Source: Closterium sp. Naga37s-1 (Eukaryota; Streptophyta; Zygnematophyceae; Desmidiales; Closteriaceae). Taken from it: DNA of 64,000 nt. Where the stretch lies: contig CANJKZ010000425.1 of assembly GCA_947471745.1 (NCBI GenBank), positions 310,001 to 374,000 of the forward strand, read 5' to 3'. A program made the translations under genes and the position numbers. The notes under the pieces were generated by a model. It saw only the letters and a list, made by a program, of their open reading frames with translations, did not search any database and had not been told where the DNA came from. Below are positions 25,001 to 37,475 of the stretch, one piece after another; the first letter of the stretch is position 1, and each line of letters starts with the position of its first letter.

Positions 25001-26719
25001 TGGGCAGGGCCACATGCCCCATTCGCCGATATAAGGTGAGCCAATCACACTCCCCCGTAGCCGAAGTCGGATTGGAGAATGCCGCATTCGCAATAGTGCC
25101 CCACATGCTCTCTCCATACTCCTCCTCCGCTGCTGCCTTGAGGATCTCCTCACCCTTGTGCTGCTCCTTGGCTACTGCACCACTCTCCTCAAGCTCACAC
25201 TGCTTGCTGGTCCCTCCAGGTTTGCACTTGTTGGACTCTTTCGCCTTGGCACCATCGTTCGCATCGTAGCCGCTACCGACCGCTTCACCCTTCGTGCTGA
25301 CGCTTGCTGCCACTTGCCTCTCTTTAGGCATAGGGACCACATGGATCTACCACATCTCTTTGTAGACATCCTTATCCTCATGAAGGTCCCAAAGAACCCG
25401 CTCGCCAATCCTTGCGGTGTAGGTCTTGGCTCCCTTCGAGCTAGTGTCCATGCCGGCCTTTTGCAACCGCCGCACGGAAAACATGTTCGCAGCAAGGTTG
25501 GGCACCCAAAGCACGTTCTTGAGGCCCACCATCTTCCCATCAGCACCCTTGAACATGGCCTTGCCCATGCCTTTCACCTCTGCTTGCTGCCCCAAAGCCG
25601 ATGTGACATGCTTCACCGGTGACGGTTCAAGTTCGGTGAGCAAGTCCGCACGAGGTGTCATGCTATAGGTAGCGCCGCTATCGATCACCCAATAGTCCAG
25701 GGAGTGTAGGGTCACCTTCCCCACAGCAGCAGGCTCCTCAATGCTTTCATCCTTCTCTGGCGCAGCCGGTGCTTGCGTCGACACAAAGAAGAATTGACCC
25801 GGAAAGCGATCGTCCCTCGACTCGCTCTCGTTGTCATCGTTCTTCATATTTGCAGCACCACCTCCGCGACCGCCACGACCTCCACGGCCTCTTCCTCTCC
25901 CCCCCCCTGCTCCTCTACCCTCTTGGCCTTGAGCAGGAGTCAATCCATCAGGGAGTTTGTAGCAAACGCGCCACATGTGTCCGCTCTTGTGGCAAAAATG
26001 ACACTCGCTGTCGAACCGTCCGCGACCGCGTCCGTAGTTCTTGTTGTCATTGCCATAGCTGCCACTTCCGCGGCCTCCATTGTAGTTGCTGCCTCCAAAC
26101 CTTCCTCCTCCTCGTCCTCTGCCTCTTCCATGACCATATCCCCGGCCGATGCTTGCTGCCCCGGCGCCTTCCGAACCCGCCAACTCACGGCGGCAGAATC
26201 CCTCTTGAAGGATCGCTCGCTTCACGTCTTCAAGCGAGAGGTGGGGCAAGTCACGATTGAGGTTGATGATGAGCAAGGACCATGACTCTGGGAGTAAGGC
26301 CAGCAACTTGGTCTTCTTTTGGAGCTCACTATAGTTCAAATCAGCTCCCTCAAGCCGCGTCAACAAGTCGAAGAATTTCTGCACCCCTTCTTCAACCGCT
26401 TCGTCTTCTTCAATTCGTAGTGCCGCCATTTTCCGTTCCAACACCACCGCTACCGCCACTGTTGCAGGAGCGTGTACACACTTGAGAGCAGCCCATGCCT
26501 TTGGTCCCTTCTCTGGTTCACGCTGGAATGGCTTGATGTGACGGATTTGGCTGCTCCCCAACGCTTGCCCAAGTAGTAGATAGCCTTGTGCGCTCTTCCG
26601 CACCCACGTGCTCTTCTCCGGGTCGTTCTCGGGGCGCTTCTCCGTTCCTTCCATCACCTCCAGCAGGTCATAGTGGTCAAAGATGTTCCCCATCTTGAAG
26701 GACCATTCAGCGAAGTTTT
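21284..26719 (-). mobile_element. Copia element E (beta family), 5' end missing
   Basis: Fossil relative of element B on the minus strand. It has the 3' LTR (21284-22080), polypurine tract at 22081, RNase H about 22.1-22.6 kb, reverse transcriptase about 22.8-23.6 kb, integrase about 24.2-25.0 kb, protease near 25.68 kb (DSGATYS), zinc knuckle near 25.97 kb and most of Gag to 26.72 kb. The start of Gag, the primer site and the 5' LTR are absent, replaced by element G. It is clearly more decayed than B, with roughly half a dozen breaks. It cut the CHR fragment at 21283. Confidence 0.93.
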
Positions 26720-27573
26720 TGTTAGAGACTAAGGACGGAGTCTATCAAGATTAAGGGCCGAAATATCTCAAAATCGTCAACTATAATTCTGGACAGAAAC
26801 GTCGTCGTCACAAGAAATATTTTCGACCAAACACGCTCTGTTAGAATTATCTCAAACTCGAGTTTGTTGTAGCCCTTGACCGTGGCTATTTTTCCCAATT
26901 TGAATAGTATCAAAATATGGAGTATAGCTTGAGTTATGAATTTCGGCGCACTAGGGGGTATGCTGCCATAGAAACTTAACTCAATCACAACTTACTCACA
27001 AGTTGACACAAGACAGTTAGAGTAGCAATTGAACCAGGTAGGAGGGGATGAGGAGGACGAGAGGGAAGGTCCCAAGGGAGTCCCAACCAAGGAAACCCTA
27101 TACCACACAATTCCCCTCTCTATAGGCACCCCAACTTTTACATTTGTCACTTTCCCAACTCATGCCATCCACCTCACCCAACTTGGCCACACTTGCCAAC
27201 CTGGTTTGGCTTCTCCCAACCACTTGGCATCATCTACAGTGATGGTGACGAATTTCCCAGCCCCCAAAAGTCTGTACCCCATATTGAGTCAACCCGCAAA
27301 TTCCCGTAGTCGCTGCATCACAATAAAAAACTGCGAACGATCATATATTTCTTGTTCTTGCTTCGATTGCGACGATTCTTGGTTCGTCGGAAATCTCTTG
27401 AGCAGTGAAGTCACTTCAGATATCTGCCCAAGCCAAATAACATTCACACACACTCAGAAAATCCAAACCATGCCAAACACAAATTCTTACGCACGCACAC
27501 ACCACGGATGCAACGCACGAACATATGATGGGAGGCAGACAGACGTGAATGCAAATGATCGCATCACATAACA
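26720..27573 (-). repeat. Element G 3' LTR
   Basis: This is an 854-bp LTR starting tgttagagactaag and ending cacataaca on the plus strand. Its first 200 bases or so are clearly diverged from the other LTR, while the remainder is very close. Confidence 0.92.
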
Positions 27574-30500
27574 AACTCCCCCTCTGGCTGCCTACCATCA
27601 TCCCACATGCAATAGCTCAAGCATGCACCCTCAATGCACACTCATCCCAGCAAGTTTCATCCCCTTCCAATGCTCATGTTCAGCCAGGCGCTTGGTGAGA
27701 ATGTCAGCCGCCTGCTGCTGGGTCTTCACTATCTCCAACCGCACTTCCTTGTCCAGGAGCCTCCTCATTCAGTGCCACTTGGGTTTGATATGCTTTGTCA
27801 GCCCATGAAGACATGCATTCTTGGCCAGCTTCACAGCTGACTCATTGTCACAGAACATCATAGTCGGCTCCCTCTGACAAACACCAATCTCCTCCAACAA
27901 ACGCCTCAGCCACACCACCTCCTATGCCCCATGATGAAGGGCCATGTACTCGGTCTCACACGAGGACAGCCCCACCTCGTTCTGCTTCTTGCTGCGCCAG
28001 CTCACTGCACCACCTCCAAACAAGCACACATAGCCTCCAATGCTGGTGCCATCCGCCTTCACAGAGTTGAAGCTAGCGTCGGTGTAGCAAGTCAAGAGCA
28101 TCTCTCCCTTGCCCAAAGCAGCTGCACCCCTCTGCAGCCTTTGTCGCACAGCACTGTACTCCAAGCCCACTGATGCTGTAGCGCTCACATAGCGGACCAA
28201 CCTCTTGGCCGCTTCTAGCTGCTCATGACTGGGGCGTGAGACAACACTGGCAAGCCTGGATGTAGCAAAGGCAGTGTCAGGCCGCGTGTGGTTAGCCGCA
28301 TAGTTGAGTGCCCCCATCATGGAATGAAACAGCTTCCTGTCACTCTCACCCACCACCTCCTCATCAGCACAGGGCTCCACAGTGAAACCCAAAGGTGTGG
28401 GGTGGCTGGCTTTCCTCCATCTTGCAGCCCATACTTCTCAGCCAACCCCTCACAGTACTTCCTCTAGTGCAACCTCAACACTCCCTTGTCACGGTCTCTC
28501 TCCACATGCATCCCAAGGTAATACTTGACATCTCCCATCTTCAAGCACTTGAATTGCATCTCTAGCATCTCCTCCACACGCTTAATCATTGCAGATGACT
28601 CAGAGAAGAGAAGGACGTCGTCCACATACACCAGGAGCATGAGGAACTGCTCCTTCTCTTGCAGCAGGAACAAGCTGTGATCACACTCGCTCTTCTTGAA
28701 ACCCCCAGCCAGCAGTGTCTCCTCCAGCTTGTGGTACCATGCGCGGGGAGCCTGCTCTAGGCCATAGATGGCCTTCTTGAGCCTGCACACCTTGCCGCTC
28801 CCATCATCCAACTCCTCACGCTGCTGCATGTACAGCTCCTCCAGAATGATCCCATTGAGGAAAGCAGTTGTGATGTCCATCTGCTTGATCCTCCATCCGC
28901 GGTTTGCAACCGTTCCCAACATCACCCTTAGTGTATTCCCTTTCCCCATAGGAGCAAAGATCTCGTCAAAGTCCTTCCCCTTTATCTGCTGGAACCCCTC
29001 AGCCACAAGCCTTGACTTGTAGCGGGTCAGCTCCCCATCAGGTCCATACTTGTGCCTGAAGATCAGCTTCGAAGAGATTGTCTTCTTCCCAGGAGGCAGC
29101 TCACACAGCTCCCATGTCTCATTCTCCAAAAGAGAGTCATACTCCTCCTTCACACTCTGCTTCCACTTCTCAGCATCCGGCCCACTCAAGGCCTCAGCTA
29201 GCATCTTGGGCTCAGGGATGGCTGCCCAGTAGCAGTGTGCTATCTCATCCTCATCACACTACTCAGCCAAACTCCCAGCCCGTACCACCTTTGGCTTTCC
29301 AAAACTAGGATAGGTCAGCCTGTTAGGAGGGCACACATCCCTCCTAGGACGGTCTGGCGGACGTTGGGTACGTGGTGGAGCATCTTGCTGCTGCTGCTGT
29401 TGCTGCTGCTTCCACTCCTTGTAGTACAAGGACTCAAAGAACTTCACATCCCTTGACACAGTCAGCTGCTGGCTGGTCAAGTCCCATATCAACCAGCCCT
29501 TGTGATCCTTGGCAATCTCCAAGTACACACCCCATCTCCCAGAAGCTTCCAACTTTCCTCTCTTCTCCTTAGGCACATGAAACACCACCGTGCAGCCGTA
29601 GGCTCTTAGCATGCTGACTGCTGGTGCACTCCCATACCACTTGGTGTAGGGGACCCAGTGCTTGTCCCCCATAGTTGCCAACACCCTGTTCTTCACAAGG
29701 GTGACCTGCCGCAGTGCAGTCACCCAAAACGGATCCGGCAGCCCTGCACGCCCAAGGAGAGTGCAAGCACCTTCCTGCAGGGTCCGGTTGAAGCGCTCAG
29801 CCAAGCCGTTCTGCTGAGGGTTGTAGGGCACCATGAGCTGATGCTGGATCCTCTTCTTCTTCAGCATCGCCTCAAAATCAGTGCCAATGAACTCTCCCCC
29901 GTTGTCAGTGCGGATCACCTTCACCTTATGTCCACTCTCCCTTTGAGCTCTCGGCATCCACTCCTTAAGAACAGCCGCTGCCACTTCCCCCTTGGTCTTG
30001 AGAGGGTACACCCACACCACACGTGTGTGGTCATCTACAATGGTTAAGAAGTAGCGGCTGCCCGAGAGAGAAGGGGCTCTCGTAGGGCCCACCACATCCA
30101 TGTGCACAAGCGCGAGCGGGGCCTTGGCTGGTCCTGTACTGCTGCTGAAGGGAAACTTGGTGAATTTAGTTTCAAGGCATGTAGGGCAGCTCCCAATCTC
30201 CTTTGCTTCCCCCTTCACCTCCAACCCCTTCAAGCTCTCATCCTTCACTAACTTCTACAGCATAGGAAAATTCACATGACACAGCCTCTCGTGCCACGTC
30301 TCCCAATCAGCCTCACCACTCCCAGATGAAGCCTTTGCCCATGCAGCTGTCGCATCCACACCAGCAAGCACCTCACCATGTGGCTGCTGTGGCTGCTGCA
30401 CCTTCTTGACTACATCCAGGGCCCCATCAGTTGGCGCAGTCTCCTCTCCTCCCGCAGTTGCTTTAGCCGTCGCTGCTGCCGCTGCCGTTGCTGGTGGTTT

Positions 30501-32151
30501 CTGGTTCCAAGGGATAATGGGCAGCTGCCATAGGTCCTTGATGCAGCTGCTCTTCTCCTCCAAATCCCACAGCAGAAATTTCACAAGCTTCGCACGGCAG
30601 CTGCTTGGACCGAAGGTAACTTTAGCCTTGCTCTTCTGCAGCCAGCGCACAGAAAGAAGGTTAGTGGACAAACCTTCAACTAGCAGCACATTTCCCAGCC
30701 CCACAAGCTCCTCATTGGCTCCCATCACCTTGGCATTCCCAACACCAATCACAGGGAGCAAAGCACCTGAAGCGGCAGCCACAAACTTAATCTTTCCAGG
30801 GGGCTTTACCTTGTCAAGCAAATCTGCCCATGGGTTCATGTGACTTGTGCAACCTGAATCTATCACCTAGTGAGTGAGGGGGTGCATCACAACCTTCCCA
30901 ACTGAACCCACATCATCCTCACTCCCATTCACATCCTCAACCATGAGGAACATCCTAGGGTCGGCTTTACCTTGTGCACCATCACCTTGTGCACCTAAAC
31001 CTTGCACAATGCCACCTCGTGCACGTTCACCACTTGGCGGCTTCATGCCTGGAGGCGCCCATCCCTCAGGCCGGCTGAAACACTTGAACCATGGGTGTCC
31101 AGCCTTCTTGCAGTACCAGCAGGCACCCTCCATTCGAGTGCTCCCCCTGCCACCAGAGCTCCCATGCCCCTCGTTGTAGTCACCTCGGCCTCTCCCTCTG
31201 CCGAAGCCTCTCCCTCAAACTTGGCCTCTCCCTCCCCCTCTTCCTCTGCTGCCTCCTGCAGCTCCATACCCCTCAGCAGTTTTGTTGGCAGCACCACCAC
31301 CCGTGTGGCGCCTGCGGAATTCCTCTTGCATAATCTGCTGCCGTAGCCACTCTGGTGTCCACTGGTTCCACTGAGTGTTGAGGTTGGGGATGAGGTTGTC
31401 CCACAAGTTGTCGAGCACCGAGATGATCTTGGTGCACTGCTGCACTTGCGACACATTGCTGCCCGCCGCTGCCATCCTCGCATAGGTGCCCTTGATCTTG
31501 TCAAGGACCGGCTTCACATCATCACCCGGTCGCATGGAGAGGGCAGCCAGCTCCTTTTCCAACACAATCACCATCGGCAGCGTGTTGGGCTGAATCACAT
31601 CACGTAGTAGCTTCCACGCCTTTGGTCCGGAATCATCCAACTCCACCAAATCCTTGATGCGTTGGAACATGTCGTTGTTGATCGATTGAAGGATTAGGTC
31701 GTATGGCACCGCGCTCTTCTCAATCCACCGATGGCGGGCATCGCCTTCCTCGGGCATCTTCTCTTCTCCCATCGCAAGTTTCAGCAGCTTGTAGCGCTTA
31801 AACGCACTCCGCATCCGCCCGCTCCATTCCTCATAGTTGGAGCCATCCAATGCCTCGATCTTGGATGGTGGCGGCTCATTCCTCTACTCAGCTGCATCTC
31901 CACTCCCTTGAATCATTTCCTCTGCTCCCAATCACAGGTTCCAGCTCCCCTTTTTCTGTCCACACCGAAGTCCCACTCAATTTCCACAAGTGTTGGCGCC
32001 AACGAAATTTCGGCAGAGTTTCCCCTTAGCGGAAGTCACATGCAACCTCCGGAATTCCACTTAGGCACGCCCACAGGCCATGGTGGGTCTAGGAGGGTCT
32101 TCACACTTCAGTAGACTCTCAAAAAAGTCCTTAATCATCTCTGATACCACT

Positions 32152-33003
32152 TGTTAAAGATTAAGGACGGAGTATTTAAAGATTGGGGGCTGAAATCTCT
32201 CAAAATCGTTGGACTATATTTCTAGACAGAATTGTCGACTTCACAAAAAAACGTCGTCGACAACTAACGCTATAATTCCACAAAACTCGAGTATGTTGTA
32301 GCCCTTGACCGTGGCTATCTATCCCAATTCAAATCGTATCAAAAGATGGAGTATAACTCGAGTTATGAATTTCAGCGCACTAGGGGGTATGCTGCCATAG
32401 AAACTTAACTCAATCACAATTTACTCACAAGTTGACACAAGAAAGTTGGAGTAGCAATTGAACCAGGTAGGAGGGGATGAGGAGGACGATAGGGAAAGTC
32501 CAAAGGGAGTCCCCAACCAAGGAAACCCCATACCACACAATTCCTTTCTCTATAGGCACCCCAACTTTGACATTCGTCACTTTCCCAATTCATGCCATCC
32601 ACCTCACCCAACTTGGCCACACTTGCCAACCTGGTTTGGCTTCTCCCAACCACTTGGAATCATCTACAGTGATGGTAACGAATTTCCCAACCCCCAAAAG
32701 TCTGTACCCCATATTGAGTCAACCCGCAAATTCCCATAGTCGCTGCATCACAATCGAAAACTTCGAATGATCATATCTTTCTTGTTCTTGCTTCGATCGC
32801 GACGATTCTTGGTTCGTCAGAAAGCTCTTGAGCAGTGAAGTCACTTCAGATATCTGCCCAAGCCAAATAACATTCACACATACTCAGAAAATCCAAACCA
32901 TGCCAAACACAAATTCTTACGCACGCACACACCATGCATGCAACGCACGAACATATGATGGGAGGCAGACAGACGTGAATGCAAATGATAGCATCACATA
33001 ACA
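32152..33003 (-). repeat. Element G 5' LTR
   Basis: This is an 852-bp LTR starting tgttaaagattaag and ending cacataaca. The primer-site core ctctgataccac lies immediately to its left. Confidence 0.92.
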
Positions 33004-33183
33004 GATCAAACTGCTCAGAACAGGGTTGGCGAGGAAGACCGTAGGAGGGTCGAGCAGTCAAGACAAGCTGGTCGGCGAGAGGGTGAAGCACGTCGAACGC
33101 TACAGGGTGAGAGAATGGCGGAGGAGCAGGTCTGGCGTGGGGTGGGATGGGGAGTAGGGGGGGCGCGACAAAGGGAGAATTAG
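33004..33183. other. GC-rich stretch right of element G, nothing recognised
   Basis: I see no open frame, LTR or match to element E here. It may be the left part of the decayed gene X1. Confidence 0.4.
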
Positions 33184-34494
33184 GCGGGAAGACGGGTGGA
33201 GAAGGAGCTTGAGAGTGCGGCGAGTGCGCTCCCTATGCAGAGGCGCCATCCACGTGCGATAGAGAATCCTGCTGCGGTGCAGGCTGAGGAATTAGAGGAG
33301 GGTGAATGGGTGGCTGTGGAGACGCAACTGCAGGGACTGGAGAATGCGGGGCCCCAGGTTTTCGAGGAGACGGGGGGAGGATTTGAGGAGGCCAGTGACC
33401 ACATCGCAGCTAGCGGCAGGGTGCATACTACGCCAGAGTTAATGCGGCGTCTGACGTTGGTGGCGAGGAATGTGGCCAGGATTTCGTCGGAGCAAACTGT
33501 TCGCTTCATCGACTGCATGGCCGAGATTCGCCAGTTTGCTTCGCAGATGCAGAGATGAGACTTGCGCTAATTGTAGGACTACGATGATCTAACGCACGAG
33601 TACCACGTGCTAAAGGATTCAGTGGTCCGAGAGCGCAACGAGCTCATCCATTTGCGTACTGCTCTTTCGACTGCAACAGCCGAGGCACGTGCGGCTGCAG
33701 CTGATGCAGGTTGAGCAGCTGCTGCGGCGGTTGTGGGAACATTGGAGGAAAGGTTTGCGGGGTTTTTTGACACGATTGCAGAGAGGCTTAAGGGTGTGGT
33801 GGAGCTGGCGATGGAGGCAGCGTCAAAAGGGGGGAATCTGGAAGCCACAATGGCGCCCGAGTCCGTGAATCACCTAGATAAGGCTTTCGAATATAGTGTA
33901 TACTTGGTGTGGGTGGATCTCAAAATTTCGGACGACGCAAACAAGCAAACCTTCAAGGCCATTCAGAAGGCTCTGGTAGGATTGGCAGCTAAACTGAAAG
34001 GGCCGACCAGTCCTAACCGGGTCGAAATTCCACCTGCTACCAGGGCAGAGGCCACACCTCGAATTTCGCGAGCGCTGCTAGAATCAGATTCTCCAGAAAT
34101 CCCTATCTCCGTAGCACAAGAAGTCATGGAAAGGTTTGGCGCAACCCCTGACGGTGAGGCGAATGTGGAGGGTGAGGCGGGCGCTGATGTGGCGGATCTC
34201 GAATTGTCTGGTCCAGTGAGTACAAACTGGAGAGCGTCGTTGGCCGCGAAGGAGTTGCAGAGAGAAAAGGAGGAGAGTGCGGAGAGGAAGGCGGCCGAGG
34301 TTCGGAAGCGGACTGCGAATCAGAGGGCGCAAGCGACCGCTGCAGAGAAGACGTGGGAAGAGCGTGCAGCTGCGTTCGAAAAGAGGCAGAAAGAGGATGA
34401 GCAGGCGAAGGAGGTAGAGCAGGCGAAGGAGGTAGAGCAGGCCGAGAGAGCAGCGCAGGAAAAACGCAAGGCGGAGTACGAGAAGAGGGTGCGT
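33184..34494 (+). pseudogene. Gene X1: decayed coiled-coil protein, unrecognised
   Basis: Coding-like plus-strand sequence in at least two open blocks, 33184-33558 and about 33718-34494, separated by a stretch with stops. The same strand and style continue through the gap (for example DDLTHEYHVLKDSVV), and a stop follows an Ala-rich stretch near 33715. The product would be highly charged and helical: a middle part containing LDKAFEYSVYLVWVDLKIS, then a long Lys/Glu/Ala/Arg region (EKTWEERAAAFEKRQKEDEQ) typical of a coiled coil, with a short KEVEQA repeat. The frame is cut at 34494 by the LTR of element H. I recognise no family. The start is unknown, and the first block has no obvious ATG. It could be a host gene or an ORF of another mobile element. 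Confidence 0.5.
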
Positions 34495-34626
34495 TGTCAA
34501 ACTTATATATAGCTTACATTGTATAGGCTGTAGTGGGGTAGCCCATAAGGGGTACAACCCAATTAGGGTTAGTACTTGTACCCAACTCTTTGCTAGTTCA
34601 TTCATTCTCGTTCGTTCTTTCTGACA
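34495..34626 (+). repeat. Alpha-family LTR of element H
   Basis: This 132-bp LTR, tgtcaaacttat to tttctgaca, is the best preserved alpha LTR in the window. It is followed directly by TGGTTTCAGAGCAGG, a likely primer-binding site. It interrupts gene X1 and matches the reverse complement of 12582-12712 and, less well, 38699-38829. Confidence 0.85.
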
Positions 34627-35498
34627 TGGTTTCAGAGCAGGTCCCTTCTAGGACCGTTTTTTGGGCCCACCACCTGCTGCCCTGCTAGCCACCCTCGCGA
34701 CCAGTAGGCCCCCTAGGCCCCGACCCGTCGCCGCTCCTAGCCCGGCCCGTCGCCCCTAGCCCGTCCCCTCGTCGCCCGTCGCCCCTAGACTCGGCCCCTC
34801 GGCCCTTTGGCCCCGTCGCCCCTAGCCGCGGCCCCTCGGCCCCGTCGCCCCTAGCCGCGGCCCCTCGCGACCCGTCGCCCCTAGCTGCGGCCCCGTCGTC
34901 CCTAGCCGCGGCCACGTCGCCCCGTCGCCCCTAGCTGCAGCCCCTTGGCCCTGTCGCTCCTAGCCGCGGCCCCTCGGCCCTGTCACCCCTAGCCGCGGCC
35001 CCTCGCGACCCGTCGCCCCGTCCCCCCTAGTCGCGGCCCCGTCGCCCCTAGCCTCGGCCCCGTGGCCCCTCGCGACACGTCGCCCCTAGCCTCGGCCCCT
35101 CGGCCCCGTCGCCCCTAGCCGCGGCCCCTCGCGACCCATCGCCCCGTCGCCCCTAGTTGCGGCCCCGTCGCCCCTAGCCGCGGCCACGTCACCCCGTCGC
35201 CCCTAGACTCGGCCCCTTGGCCCCGTCGCCCCTAGCCGCGGCCCCTCGGCCCCGTCACCCCTAGCCGCGGCCCCTCGCGACCCGTCGCCCCGTCGCCCCT
35301 ATCGCGGCCCCGTCGCCCCTAGCCTCGGCCCCGTGGCCCCTCGCGACACGTCGCCCCTAGCCGCGGCCCCTCGGCCCCGTCACACCTAGCCACAGCCCCT
35401 TGCGACCTGTCGCCTCGTCGCCTCTAGCCTCGGCCCCTCGCGACCTGTCGCCCCTAACCGCGGCCCCTCGGCCCCTAGCCTCGGCCCCTCGGCCCCTA
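34627..35498 (+). mobile_element. Element H leader only (alpha family), truncated
   Basis: After the LTR and primer site comes about 870 bp of GC-rich tandem sequence based on cccctagccgcggcccctcg and gtcgcccctag, the same position and composition as the leader of element A but a different unit. It stops at about 35498 before gaaaaaaacgtg, with no Gag or later domain. H is therefore only the first kilobase of an element. Frames in the array are repeat shadows. Confidence 0.75.
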
Positions 35499-35509
35499 GA
35501 AAAAAACGT

Positions 35510-35961
35510 GAGAAACATGCACGCGAGAATCTTGCTTCGTAATGCACGTACAGACACGCAAAATCAAGGCACTGTGCGGAAAATTCGGCGTCCTCGTTCA
35601 TCAAGACGTCCTTGTTATCACCTGCAAGAGTAGCAGTTGCGCCACCAGTCATGATAACAACGTGGTGTCCCTTCAGGGCTTCCATGGGATCCACGAGATT
35701 CCTGCGTTCACAAAGCATTCTGCACGCGCAAAAAGGGCACTTGACTCTACCACGCGGACATGCAACAAGAACACACACCCGCGGAATCGAGAACGCAAAA
35801 TAACCGACACTCAGACATGAGCACCCAGAAACAATGTGGGAAATGTCAGACGCAAAAATATCAGAGAAAAAGATGACGCGAAGGAGAAACCGCGAAAAAA
35901 ACCAGTACGATACAAGCACGCAGAAAGATGCTACACCAGAATTACACGGAAACGCGGGCAC
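35510..35961 (-). pseudogene. Region X3: coding-like minus-strand remnant with CxxC motif
   Basis: A minus-strand frame is open across this stretch and runs on into the leader of H. The part around 35.6-35.75 kb looks most like real protein (GRVKCPFCACRMLC, then RNLVDPMEALKGHHVV), with a Cys-rich motif that could bind zinc. A possible splice donor-like cag/gtgata lies near 35.62 kb. The rest is hydrophobic and low in coding character. I recognise no family. H may have been inserted here, because the frame meets its truncated end. Confidence 0.3.
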
Positions 35962-37475
35962 GAAAACCGCACGCGCTCAAGAAACTGTGGGAAACCAGTA
36001 CTAAAACCCCTGATAATGAATGCAAGCAGCGGAAAAGAAACTCGCGGACACCAAACCGGCACGCGTAAAAAAAAAAAGCTCACGCCTCCGCGTTAAACTT
36101 CCCGCGCCTAGCAAACTCGGCCGTGCACACTGGTTCTAAGAGTCTATCTTCAAAGCGAGCACGCATACCTTCAAGACGTCGAGGCAGTGGTGAGGATGAA
36201 GGCTTGCGCAGAGAGGAAGGGATGAAGAAACGCAATGAAAACGGAAAACAAAATACAACAATGAGGCATGATGGCCTCCTATACCCTCCTTCGGTCCTCG
36301 TGCCCTCTGCCTCGCGCGGTGCACCCCGGCGTCCATCGGCTCCCATGCACATCTTGGTGAGTTGGATGGGTGCCACGTGTTCACCCGCAGGGTAACATCG
36401 CGCATCAGCTTTGTGCTTTTCGTTTACAATTTCGAAATTACGAGTATAAGTGGGGTACAACAGCAGGGACGAGGAAGAACAGTTTGTGAAAAAAATATAC
36501 ACGTAGGGAGCACCACCTCCTCATGTTTCTACGTGTCACGCAGACTGTCTTGTGTTTTCATACCACACGAAAGCATCGTATGATCCTTAGGGGAAAAAAT
36601 GGAGGGGAAAGAGAAAAAACAAAATAACAAACACGAGGACAACTCCTTGTAGCCCGGTGGTCCCCGTCCCCGTCACGCGAGGGGGTGTGCTGCGTCAGGC
36701 GGTCCCCGAGCCAGCTCGGTGACCCGGAGCGGCGTCAGCCTCCTTCCCACCCCCGACAGGCTGGCTAGATTGGTTCCTGAGTGATGAATTGTGCCTTCAC
36801 CCGACAAGGTCGAAAAAATAAGTAGCTAGCTTGTATCAATACTAAACGTGAAGCACATGTGTGCAACTCAGATTTTGCTATTGCTATGTACTGTAGTCTG
36901 TTGTGCTCTTTGATTTACTACCAAGTTTCCCTCGTAAACAATGCGTAAATGTAGTCCAACGACACAATGATTGTTGAAAAAACCTACATTTTACAGAGAG
37001 TGCTGGGCAATTTGTGTCATGTTGAGTTTGTTCGACGTTCGTACCTTAGTATGCTTCGTGCCTATATTTTCCGAGACTGATTGTTCCTTTGCAAATATTG
37101 CGCTTTCTGTGCTTCGCCTAGTTGTGCAGAACCAGACATAACTTGATGGTTTCGATCACAAAGTTTCGTCTAAAAACAAAATGGAATACGAAACGCTACC
37201 ATCTTAGCATATGGGGCTAGGGAATTATTATAGGAACATGCACTCTACAACCCATTGTTCCGAGACAATAATGCAACTCTAATAGATGGATCAATCAGTC
37301 TAGAGAATGGTAGGAAGGGTGGGTAAGAAGGGATCAAATTCAAGAGGAAAGTACAGGATAGAGAAAAGTAAAGAGAAAACAGCACTACAAATGGACGATC
37401 TTGCCGACGAATGTAGAAAGAGACCATGGAAAACAACGGGGAGAAACAGATTCCTGGAAGTCTCAGTAGCTCGGA
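35962..37475. other. Intergenic stretch, no gene supported
   Basis: Mixed composition. There is a minus-strand frame at about 36.08-36.5 kb with weak coding character, a GC-rich block at about 36.65-36.78 kb with no recognised identity, and an AT-richer part to 37.47 kb that would be the 3' flank of gene X2. I see no tRNA, LTR or terminal inverted repeat. Confidence 0.4.

Larger units (their letters stand above)
26720..33003 (-). mobile_element. Copia element G (gamma family), with both LTRs
   Basis: Third Copia family, minus strand. It has LTRs of about 850 bp at both ends, a polypurine tract at 27574 and the primer-site core GTGGTATCAGAG next to the right LTR. From right to left: Gag about 31.2-31.85 kb, zinc knuckle C-WY-C-KKAG-H-PWFK-C near 31.1 kb, protease near 30.85 kb (DSGCTSHM), integrase about 29.5-30.3 kb (WHERLCHVN, DNGGEF), reverse transcriptase about 28.5-29.2 kb (YVDD), and RNase H about 27.9-28.3 kb. 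It is broken, with about half a dozen breaks. The flanks (gtttt left, gatca right) do not form a target duplication. Confidence 0.93.

Noticed and set aside
36640-36800. GC-rich block considered as a tRNA, SINE or LINE tail
   Set aside because: No cloverleaf, internal promoter boxes, tail or second copy in the window could be supported.
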